From Roseburia hominis A2-183 (lineage in GTDB: Bacteria; Bacillota; Clostridia; Lachnospirales; Lachnospiraceae), in assembly GCF_000225345.1 (NCBI RefSeq), contig NC_015977.1, positions 2,897,501-2,961,500 on the forward strand: DNA of 64,000 bases, written 5' to 3'. This document shows, one piece after another, positions 34,961-42,293 of this stretch. The position numbers and the translations under genes are program-made. The number at the start of each line of letters is the position of its first letter. The stretch's first letter is position 1. The notes under the pieces are model-generated. The model was not told the DNA's origin. It saw nothing but the letters and a program-made list of their open reading frames with translations, and ran no database searches.

Positions 34961-35992
34961 TTACCTTACAGGAAGCATAATAGAAAATTCTGAGCCTTGC
35001 CTCAGCTCTGAAACAACCTTGATATAGCCCCCTTGCCTTGTTACAATCTCACGAGCCAAATACAAACCTATTCCCACACCCTGTTGATCGTGTACTTCTT
35101 CCTCACGATAGAAGCGCCGGAAGATGGCAGCCTGATTGCTTTCTGAAATGCCCTTGCCGGTGTCGGTCACTTTGACCTCTACGTACATTTCCCACTGAAC
35201 CACTGATACAGAAATCTTTCCACCTGACGGAGTGTATTTTACTGCATTGTCCAGCAGATTGAAAAGGGCTTCGCTTGTCCACTTGCTGTCATGGGAGATT
35301 ATCAAATTTTCCGGGCAATCCACGGATACAGCAATTTCTTTTTTCTCTGCGGCATATACAATACTGCTCATGGCTTGTGCAAGCGTATGGAATAAGCTGC
35401 TGTCTTTCTTTTCTAATCGTATTGCTCCGGTTTCCAACCGGGACGTTTTAACCAGTGCTTGGAACAGAAAATCCAGTTTATCAGTCTGACTACGTATGCC
35501 TTGTAAAAAGTCCATCCGTTCTTCTTCTGAAACAGGCTTTGTTAAAAGTGTGTCCGTTACCATTTGCAAATTGCTGACAGGCGTTTTAACTTGATGTGAA
35601 ATATCAGAAATCAGCATTTGAAGCTCCTGTCGTTCCATGTCTACCTTGTGCCGGTTTTTCTGCATAATCTCATACAACCGAATTAAGCGGTGGTTGATAC
35701 GGGCAAAAAGAGTTTCACTATCATTTGACTTTTGTAATTCCTCGTTTCCATCAATCATGTTGTCCAGCGTCCGGCACAAATTAGAAGTAAAATGAGAAAG
35801 GCGTTTTCCAAAAATCAGCACCAATAGCCAAATCCAGAAAAACGCACAGAGTGTCAATGTTCCACCCACTATAAAAATTCGTATATCCTGCATTATACCG
35901 CCGAAAATACCGGTAATTACCAGCATAGAGAAAACCATGCCAGCACTAACCAGTCTACAAATTTTCTTAGCAGAAAGGTTATTCAGATTCAT
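34961..35992 (-). CDS. Sensor histidine kinase (intramembrane-sensing type)
   Basis: Two adjacent N-terminal helices (about residues 13-32 and 37-61) with almost no extracellular loop, as in BceS-like intramembrane-sensing kinases that read the state of the transporter. The phospho-acceptor is H133 (ISDISHQVKTPVSNL), followed by an HATPase with NLLDNAVKYTP, DTGKGI and GVGIGLYLA. Start: ATG at 35992, overlapping the regulator stop (ATGA) with AGGAGG 9 nt upstream. Confidence 0.87.
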   Translation of the reverse strand: MNLNNLSAKKICRLVSAGMVFSMLVITGIFGGIMQDIRIFIVGGTLTLCAFFWIWLLVLIFGKRLSHFTSNLCRTLDNMIDGNEELQKSNDSETLFARINHRLIRLYEIMQKNRHKVDMERQELQMLISDISHQVKTPVSNLQMVTDTLLTKPVSEEERMDFLQGIRSQTDKLDFLFQALVKTSRLETGAIRLEKKDSSLFHTLAQAMSSIVYAAEKKEIAVSVDCPENLIISHDSKWTSEALFNLLDNAVKYTPSGGKISVSVVQWEMYVEVKVTDTGKGISESNQAAIFRRFYREEEVHDQQGVGIGLYLAREIVTRQGGYIKVVSELRQGSEFSIMLPVR

Positions 35993-36678
35993 TTCTTTTC
36001 GCCTCCTGTCCATTGATACCCCATACCATAAACCGTTTTGATATATGTGTCGCCATCCGCTTCAATCTTACTGCGAATACGGCTGATAGAAGTAGTAAGG
36101 GTATGTTCATCTACATATTTTTCATCAACATCCCACAGTTTTTCTAAAAATTGTTGGCGAGTAAGTACCTGCTTCGGATTTTTAAGAAATAGGTTCAACA
36201 TTTTATATTCCATCGCAGAAAGTGCTAATGGTTTCCCGTTCAAACTTGCAAATTGTTCCGAAAAATCCAGAAACAAGCTACCATCCTCGTAAATATCCTT
36301 AGCTGGTTTGTGATGCTCCAACATAGCGAACATGGCTTTGATTTTTCGCTGCAAAGCACTAATCGAAAAAGGTTTCGTGATATAATCCACTGCACCAGCT
36401 TCATATCCCCGTATCTGATTGCTTTCCTGATCGTTGGCAGTTAGAAATATAACTACTGTATCAGGATGCTCTGGCTTGATAAGACGGCATAGGTCATAAC
36501 CATTTCCGTCTGGTAAATTTATATCCAGCAATACCAAATCAAAAATGTTTGTTTTTAATGATTCAGCGGCTGTCCTTGCATTCAGAACAGAAGTTATTGT
36601 GTAACCGTCCAATTCCAAATTATAAGTAAGCGTTTTATTCAAAAGATTATCATCTTCGACAATTAAAATATGCTTCAT
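35989..36678 (-). CDS. OmpR-family response regulator
   Basis: A 229-residue regulator: VEDD acidic pocket, phospho-acceptor Asp52 (LLDINLPDGNG), conserved Lys in ITKPFS, then a winged helix ending VYGMGYQWTGGEKK. The ATG at 36678 is preceded by GGAAGTGAT; a longer frame to 36786 lacks a site. It is first in the regulator-kinase pair. CTCGGACATTT just upstream of its -10 suggests autoregulation and shared control with the ABC genes. Confidence 0.9.
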   Translation of the reverse strand: MKHILIVEDDNLLNKTLTYNLELDGYTITSVLNARTAAESLKTNIFDLVLLDINLPDGNGYDLCRLIKPEHPDTVVIFLTANDQESNQIRGYEAGAVDYITKPFSISALQRKIKAMFAMLEHHKPAKDIYEDGSLFLDFSEQFASLNGKPLALSAMEYKMLNLFLKNPKQVLTRQQFLEKLWDVDEKYVDEHTLTTSISRIRSKIEADGDTYIKTVYGMGYQWTGGEKK

Positions 36679-36718
36679 ATTATCACTTCCTTTTCTTTTT
36701 GCAGATAGTATAACAGGC

Positions 36719-36729
36719 AAATGTCCGAG
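36719..36729. promoter_or_regulatory. Third AAATGTCCGAG motif
   Basis: It lies upstream of the response-regulator gene, six bases before a TATACT-like -10 on the minus strand, with TTGTAACA-like sequence beside it as in the copies at 34.9 kb. Confidence 0.45.
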
Positions 36730-36790
36730 AATTGTTACAAGGACAAATATATTTTTCATTTTACAGCTTTTTTCTGTGTACTGCAATTTT

Positions 36791-36835
36791 ATAAAAGAAA
36801 GGACAGCAGTGTCAAATTGCTGTCCTTTCTTTTAT
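36791..36835. terminator. 18-bp bidirectional terminator
   Basis: Arms 36791-36808 and 36818-36835 are perfectly complementary (ATAAAAGAAAGGACAGCA outward), with A-rich and T-rich bases at the stem foot so it can end transcription either way. It isolates the two-component cargo from the element end. Confidence 0.75.
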
Positions 36836-36927
36836 CATAGCTGGTAGTGTATAAGCGTGGGTTCATCATATCGGGTGTGGTATCTTTAACTACAGGAAAC
36901 TCCCTACAACACTATCTCACTTCTTGC

Positions 36928-37167
36928 TTAATAAAGTTCTAATGAATCTTCTGTATCCACCCACATCTGTAAATTGCCATCAAGATATAATCTTGCATAT
37001 TCCAAAGGCTCATCCACAGCCAATGAAGTAAGCGCACATTCTGATCCATATGTGGTTTTTAAATTTTTTTCAGCTTCCCAGCAATCAATGCGAAGCATAT
37101 ATCCAGCACTTGTGTAAACATCAATACTATCGTGGTTTATATTATATTCTGCATAAATTGTTCTCAT
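36928..37167 (-). CDS. DUF6061-like small protein
   Basis: A 79-residue acidic protein (MRTIYAEYNINHDSIDVYT, MLRIDCWEAEKNL, EPLEYARLYLDGNLQMWVD). It resembles a small family often found at the ends of integrative elements; function unknown. GGAGATAAGATACG precedes the ATG. A truncated relative lies in inverted orientation at 41937-42110, inside a matching repeat. Confidence 0.65.
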   Translation of the reverse strand: MRTIYAEYNINHDSIDVYTSAGYMLRIDCWEAEKNLKTTYGSECALTSLAVDEPLEYARLYLDGNLQMWVDTEDSLELY

Positions 37168-37434
37168 CGTATCTTATCTCCATTTTCTTTTGATAATCAG
37201 TTACAGAGTTAAATATCGAAAACATTTCAATCAGTTCACCATGTCGTTATTGTTATATGTTATATTGTGTTATGAAATTTTCTTTCCCTTAATTTTTCCC
37301 ATATTAAGGTTCATGAAAAGCAATGGGAAAATGTAACACAAGGGAAAGAGTAAGGGAAAGTTCACTTGCTACAAACTTAGTATTTTCAAGGGTTTGCGAA
37401 GAATTTGATAATCAAATATAACAGTTATTAAATT
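36928..37434 (-). repeat. Inverted-repeat copy A (right end of the 26-37 kb element)
   Basis: Read on the minus strand, this segment matches 41620-42055 on the plus strand in order: AATAACTGTTATAT, TTTGCA/TTCGCA block, GTGAACTTTCCCTTA, TTTCCCTTGTGTTACA, ACATGGTGAACTGATT, GGAGATAAGATACG and the first 39 codons of the DUF6061-like gene. Identity is partial with insertions. The AAGGGAAA pairs at 37282-37360 match those beside the integrase, so this is probably the distal element end. Apart from these, 37167-37612 holds no gene. Confidence 0.6.
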
Positions 37435-37611
37435 TCCTAAAATATGTGAAATATCAACTGGAATTTATTTAATGACCTTTCATTTTATGACAGGCAGAAT
37501 AAAAACCGGTTTCTAATCCAAACCATTATTTCGAATATTCGGATTGACATTTTTTATATCATATAGTATTATCTATCCATAAAGGAAATGGGTTTTTTGT
37601 CTGGTAAGCGA

Positions 37612-38493
37612 TTATTCGCCGAGAGGGTTGCTCGTTTCTTTTTTTATATCTATAATGTCGTACAAATACAATTTCTCGTCATTTGAATGACGTATTAACA
37701 TAGATGCATGGAAAACATTGTATCTTTCAATTTCCCCGTCATTTCCATACACAGGAAGCGCGAACCTGGAATCATATCTGTACCATCCATTTTTTGCGTC
37801 TCTCTTATGTTTCATTTCCTGATTTATACGAAAGTGTTTTCCTACAGCAATCTCTATCATTTCCGGTAAGCCGGATGCAGCATTTGCCTTGGCCTTGGAG
37901 GTTGCTCCTTTCAGGCTATTTGTATACTTTGATCCGCTATATTCGCTGGGGAGATCAGACCCAATATATATCACATCTCCCGTAGAAGCTATTTTATAAA
38001 AATCTCCAACGTATTCTTTTATATACTCTTTTACGTCTTTCCAGTTAACCGACCGTTTCCCTTTAAAGCGGATATCATTTATCACTACAATGTTATTCCC
38101 ATCAATATCCTGAATAATTGATACATTACGCTGCCTCTTTTTTGCCGGACAGCTATCATTGATTTCATTGCAGATTTCCAGAAGTTCAAAGTACCTAAGA
38201 ATTCTTCTCTTATTATCGGCGTCGGATTCTCTGAATAATTCCATTATATAATTATCACCAATCAAATAATCTGTTGGTGTTGTCTGCTCTGTATTTTCTT
38301 TGTCACAAAGCAAATCCGCAAGGGACATATCCAGTGCTTTACATATTACCGATAGTTTATCTGCCTGGGGATTGATCTGCTTTTTCCGCCAGTCACTGAT
38401 GGTACTGGTAGCAATGCCGGTTCTTTTGGATAGTTCTGTCTGGCTCATATGCAGTTCATTAAGTCTTGCAAATATTTTTTCATATATCTTCAT
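37612..38493 (-). CDS. XRE regulator fused to an LPD3-like polyvalent-protein domain
   Basis: A 293-residue protein with an N-terminal helix-turn-helix (LHMSQTELSKRTGIATSTISD) in residues 1-70, a linker, and a C-terminal domain from about residue 145. The latter has VNWKDVKEYIKEYVGDFY, SKAKANAASGLPEMIEIAV, MKHKRDAKNGWYRYDSRFA and LYLYDIIDIKKETS, which resembles the LPD3-type domain usually found at the end of very large phage and plasmid polyvalent proteins. Such domains are related to small nuclease or DNA-processing folds. A fusion to an XRE domain suggests a regulator or toxin-like protein. Start: ATG at 38493; a GTG at 38511 is possible. Confidence 0.6.
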   Translation of the reverse strand: MKIYEKIFARLNELHMSQTELSKRTGIATSTISDWRKKQINPQADKLSVICKALDMSLADLLCDKENTEQTTPTDYLIGDNYIMELFRESDADNKRRILRYFELLEICNEINDSCPAKKRQRNVSIIQDIDGNNIVVINDIRFKGKRSVNWKDVKEYIKEYVGDFYKIASTGDVIYIGSDLPSEYSGSKYTNSLKGATSKAKANAASGLPEMIEIAVGKHFRINQEMKHKRDAKNGWYRYDSRFALPVYGNDGEIERYNVFHASMLIRHSNDEKLYLYDIIDIKKETSNPLGE

Positions 38494-38679
38494 GGTACAA
38501 TACTCTTTCACAATTCCGATTTTTCGGATATTGTACCATGAATACTTAATAGAGACAATATTATTCCAGAAATACTTTTATTGTTTTTGCAGATATCTGT
38601 ATGCTCGTTTTGCCATAAAAACGCTTTATAAAGAATAGCTTTCATGCTTTCTTCTTCATTGTCTCTGGCAAAATTTTCC

Positions 38680-39414
38680 TTATTTCCTGCTCATATAGAA
38701 TATATCCATGGCTTTGCTTGCAAACTCCGCAGTGCCTGTACCACCAACATTGTCAATATTTTCCGTAAGTTCTCCTCCACCAGCATACATTCTTCCAAGA
38801 CCACATAAAATCTTATCAGAACATGTATAAAAATGATTCGTAATGTAATCCTGAAGTTTCCTTACCTGCAACTGCACCTGCTCATCTGCCGGGTTTGTTT
38901 CCTTCATTTGTCCAAATTCAACAAATAATTGCATAAACTCATTTGCGGCAGTAGCTTCGTCATCTTTCGTCCAGTTCTTTGTTTTCTCTTCAAACTCCTT
39001 GAACTCAGAGGTTTGTCCCCATTGTTCTTTTGCTCGTTTAGAATACTCATCAATCTTTCTTGTATCAAATACTTTAAAATCCATATATTTCACTCCTATT
39101 CCTTTGATTCCTCGAGCGAAACTAATAAGATTTTCAAGATGCTCCTTTTTCATCGTAAGCAATGCAATCTGCTGCTCTAATGCTTTGTTCCTGTCAAAGT
39201 TAGGAGCATCGATTATCTTTTTAATCTCCTTAAGTGGAAATTCCAATTCTTTAAACAGTAAAATTTGTTGCAGCCTTTCCAAGGATGTATCGTCATACAA
39301 CCTATAACCTGACTCTGTATATTCAATAGGTTTTAAGAGTCCAATGGTGTCGTAATACTGCAGAGTGCGTATACTCACTCCTGTTAATTTACTTACTTCA
39401 TTCACCGTCATCAT
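38680..39414 (-). CDS. MerR-family regulator with TipAS-like drug-binding domain
   Basis: The N-terminal winged helix (VNEVSKLTGVSIRTLQYYDTIGLLKP) and coiled dimerisation helix (KALEQQIALLTMKKEHLENLI) are typical MerR. The C-terminal 120 residues (YSKRAKEQWGQTSEFKEFEEKT, FYTCSDKILCGLGRMYAGGGE) match the TipAS antibiotic-recognition domain. TipA-type regulators are activated by thiopeptides or other drugs and turn on efflux. M3 (39414) has better spacing to AGAAGGAA than M1 (39420). No efflux gene is adjacent; the target is unknown. Confidence 0.85.
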   Translation of the reverse strand: MMTVNEVSKLTGVSIRTLQYYDTIGLLKPIEYTESGYRLYDDTSLERLQQILLFKELEFPLKEIKKIIDAPNFDRNKALEQQIALLTMKKEHLENLISFARGIKGIGVKYMDFKVFDTRKIDEYSKRAKEQWGQTSEFKEFEEKTKNWTKDDEATAANEFMQLFVEFGQMKETNPADEQVQLQVRKLQDYITNHFYTCSDKILCGLGRMYAGGGELTENIDNVGGTGTAEFASKAMDIFYMSRK

Positions 39415-39560
39415 TGTCATTTCCTTCTCTCGATAAGCATACTCTAAACTATTACGTTACGTAGGAGTCAATAGTTTTTCAAAGAAATTTTCAAAATTAA
39501 ACAGCTTGATAAACAACGATTTGTTTACTTTTTGTTCCACTAATAAAACCCTTTCATGCA

Positions 39561-40196
39561 TTACAAATAAGGCTTTAAAGACTTAAAAACATTCAAATAT
39601 CCATTTGCATACATATGTACACCATCAATGGCATACTCCGATTTCTGTTCACCATGTTCATCAACAAGTGCTTCATTACAATCAAGATAACGACAACCGT
39701 ATTTTTCTGCTATTTCTTTTAATCGATGATTACATAATGTAAGATTTTCAGGAGTACGGAGTTTCATCCATTGGATTGATTGTTCTGTCTGCCATGGCAG
39801 GTGAAGATTTGCAAGATAAAACGCCATGATAAAAATTTCCACATCTGGAATACGGAATTTGATAATTTCCATGATTCTACAGATATTATCCATTAAATGT
39901 GACATCCACTGATCTCCAAATCGTTCTTTTGTAATATCATTAGTGCCGATATTGATAAATATCTTTGATGGCTCAAGATCTAAAAGCAATGTATCGATAT
40001 TTTCCAGAAACTCATCTGTATTCAATCCACTAACGCCGCGATTATATATCACTTGTTCGATGCCCTGGCTTCGTGCAATTTCACAGACAGGAAACATTTC
40101 CATCAAGGATGATCCTGTAAAAAGAATTTGCCCTTTTAATGCTCCTTGGTTTAAATACCCGAAATTTCTGATTTTCATCCTTTGATTATCGTCCAT
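39561..40196 (-). CDS. SGNH/GDSL-type hydrolase
   Basis: A 211-residue esterase-like protein: nucleophile block ILFTGSSLMEMFP (Ser in GSS), the block III region FINIGTNDIT (Asn), and a C-terminal DGVHMYANGY carrying the Asp-His pair. No signal peptide is visible, so it is probably cytoplasmic; substrate unknown. Start: ATG at 40196 after AAAGGAATAAT; a longer frame reaching 40274 lacks a site. It lies close behind the CPBP protease gene. Confidence 0.8.
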   Translation of the reverse strand: MDDNQRMKIRNFGYLNQGALKGQILFTGSSLMEMFPVCEIARSQGIEQVIYNRGVSGLNTDEFLENIDTLLLDLEPSKIFINIGTNDITKERFGDQWMSHLMDNICRIMEIIKFRIPDVEIFIMAFYLANLHLPWQTEQSIQWMKLRTPENLTLCNHRLKEIAEKYGCRYLDCNEALVDEHGEQKSEYAIDGVHMYANGYLNVFKSLKPYL

Positions 40197-40276
40197 AATA
40201 TTATTCCTTTCATTTGTCCTGTTGATTCCCGATTTTCTTAATTCTACAAACCAGAAGTTATCGCATTGTTCCATCT

Positions 40277-40969
40277 TTAGGAAATTTGAATCATTGCTCC
40301 TACTGCATTATAGATTACATGTAACAGGAATGCTCCCCATAGGCAATTTGTCCTTTTATATACAGCATCGCAAAAAAAATGTAGTACAAGAAGCGATACT
40401 ATGTATACCGTCGATAATGCATTGATAAATATTGCTCCAGATACTATCCATCTTACAGGATAATGTATGGATAAAAAAAGAACTGAATTAATTATACTAA
40501 CAATCCATTGACCGTTTATGAGTCCAAACAGTCTTGTCTGTATGTACCCTCTAAATAGTATTTCTTCTTCAAAAGCAGCAAATAGAAATATAACCCAATT
40601 TAATAATGTAGGATTGATAAATGATACTGATTTCCCTTGGATTATATATAATGCCGTCTGTATAGCAAGTAGTACGAAACCTCCCGCTAAACCAAATACT
40701 ATACTATTTTTGATATTATCAGAATTAATTCCAATACTTCTAATATTCTCTTTACTACAGTAAAAAAAGCAAAAGAATACTGCAATTAAAACCAATGGAA
40801 TCAATATCTGCGATAAATTTAAAACAAAAACATTTGCATTTGTTGTATAAAGCCAACCTTGAAAGAAAGCACTACACATTATTAAGCAGTATGTTACAAG
40901 AGCTTTCATTCCATCCTTCTTTTCGTATTTTCTCAAATTACTTTTATACTGTACATTTACCCAGTTCAT
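40277..40969 (-). CDS. CPBP-family intramembrane metalloprotease (CAAX protease-like)
   Basis: A 230-residue membrane protein with about eight helices and the CPBP motifs: EEEILFRGYIQTRLFG (motif 1, about residue 133), FLSIHYPVRWIV-type motif 2 and HFFCDAVYKRTN motif 3. Members are Rce1-like proteases linked to bacteriocin immunity and self-protection, although many have no known substrate. Strong site GGAGGAAATCAA before the ATG. The context of small accessory genes fits an immunity-type role, inferred only. Confidence 0.8.
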   Translation of the reverse strand: MNWVNVQYKSNLRKYEKKDGMKALVTYCLIMCSAFFQGWLYTTNANVFVLNLSQILIPLVLIAVFFCFFYCSKENIRSIGINSDNIKNSIVFGLAGGFVLLAIQTALYIIQGKSVSFINPTLLNWVIFLFAAFEEEILFRGYIQTRLFGLINGQWIVSIINSVLFLSIHYPVRWIVSGAIFINALSTVYIVSLLVLHFFCDAVYKRTNCLWGAFLLHVIYNAVGAMIQIS

Positions 40970-41127
40970 TTGATTTCCTCCACATACAGACTGATTCTAT
41001 AATGCCTATATAAATATCGATTTGTTTAACTCTTTCCATGCTCCATCTTCTTGCCCTTCGGACAAGAAGCGTCCCTCGCTTTAAAGAGCTCGGTCAATTC
41101 CGATTTCTTAGTTTCAAAAACTGGATG

Positions 41128-41568
41128 TTATTTTTCTTCTATAGATTCTGTTACATTAGTTCTATATTTCTCTTCACATTCTTTTAAGTAATCAAAGCAT
41201 AATCCGCCATCACATCTATAAAAAAATGGATCTTTACAAATTGTATTATCACTATTGAGAATAAATACAGGTATGACATCTTTATCGTTGCTGTTTATAT
41301 AACTAATTTTGAAACTGTATCCTGTTCTTCCAAGTGAAATGCCATCTCTTTTCATTGAAATACCTTGAATATTCGCCACTATATATTCGATATCTTCTGA
41401 ATCGGTGATAGTAAAACCAGTTCCTGTATTTCCATCGAACACATTTATATGGTCTACCTCAGAAGGATTTACATTCTTACCGAATTTTTTTGGCATGAAA
41501 TAGCAACCTACTGTTCCTACCAATAACACAGCAATTAAAATAACCAGAATACACAGTTTCTTTTTCAT
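41128..41568 (-). CDS. Lipoprotein of unknown function
   Basis: A 146-residue protein with a hydrophobic N-terminal helix and a lipobox-like LVGTVGC at residues 16-22, then a soluble domain with VDHINVFDGNTGTGFTITD, IEYIVANIQGISMKRDG and a Cys pair (ICKDPFFYRCDGGLC). The pattern resembles small secreted domains that sense or bind peptides, but no family was recognised. Site GGAGGTAAAGAG before the ATG. Confidence 0.6.
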   Translation of the reverse strand: MKKKLCILVILIAVLLVGTVGCYFMPKKFGKNVNPSEVDHINVFDGNTGTGFTITDSEDIEYIVANIQGISMKRDGISLGRTGYSFKISYINSNDKDVIPVFILNSDNTICKDPFFYRCDGGLCFDYLKECEEKYRTNVTESIEEK

Positions 41569-41619
41569 ACACTCTTTACCTCCTCAACTTCCGATTGAGA
41601 TTTCACCTGTTTTAAGAGA

Positions 41620-42055
41620 TTTAATAACTGTTATATTTTGTTATTAAATTCTCTGCAAACACTTGAAAACACTGGATTTGTCGCAGGTGAACTTTCCCTT
41701 ATTGTTTCCCTTGTGTTACATCGTCCCGCCAGTGCTTACGAACTCTGATAAGGGAAAATACAAGGGCACAAGATGTCCGGTGGACATCTGCTCTGTGCCG
41801 ACCGAAGCGGCAGCGGAGACCAAGAAAAATCATATAAAACAGTATAACACAAAATAAAACTGACATGGTGAACTGATTAAAATGCTTCTGATTTTTGTAA
41901 CTGATGATTTATTGATCAATAAGGAGATAAGATACGATGAGAACAATATTTGCAGAATACAATCCACAGTGTAACAGTATTGATGTTTATACCAGTGCAG
42001 ACTATATGCTTCGCATTGACTGCTGGGAAGCTGAAAAGAATTTAAAGACTACACC
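41620..42055 (+). repeat. Inverted-repeat copy B (remnant element end)
   Basis: A diverged inverted copy of 36928-37434. It keeps the AACTTTCCCTTA and TTTCCCTTGTGTTACA motifs, ACATGGTGAACTGATT and GGAGATAAGATACG, then the start of a DUF6061-like gene. A GC-rich stretch of about 100 nt (41745-41830) is present only here. With the truncated gene it accounts for most of the gap between 41568 and 42294. Confidence 0.55.
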
Positions 42056-42110
42056 TGGTTCAGACTCCAATGATTTGTCATATATATCATTACCGCATTT
42101 TTTATTATAA
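41937..42110 (+). pseudogene. Truncated DUF6061-like gene
   Basis: The ATG at 41937 opens 57 codons. The first 39 (MRTIFAEY, SIDVYTSADYMLRIDCWEAE, KNLKTT) match the intact 36928-37167 protein; the rest is unrelated and stops at 42108-42110. The break marks a deletion junction of an old element end. Confidence 0.6.
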
Positions 42111-42240
42111 GCAAACTGCCTTCCTACTCTTCTTTCATCTATGATCTCTGGCACACTCATTACCTAGGCAAAACGTGGTGGAAAAGAATCTCCGGAAACT
42201 TTGTGGCAGATTCCAGCTTCAAGAGATTTTAGAATTATAG

Positions 42241-42283
42241 GAAAAGACCGGCATCCTCACTTTCTGAGATTGTCGGTCTTTTC
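42241..42283. terminator. Terminator after the UvrA-like gene
   Basis: GAAAAGACCGGCATC and GATTGTCGGTCTTTTC form a long, nearly perfect stem about 10 nt past the uvrA-like stop, with T-rich ends in both directions. Confidence 0.65.
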
Positions 42284-42293
42284 ATAATGCTGA

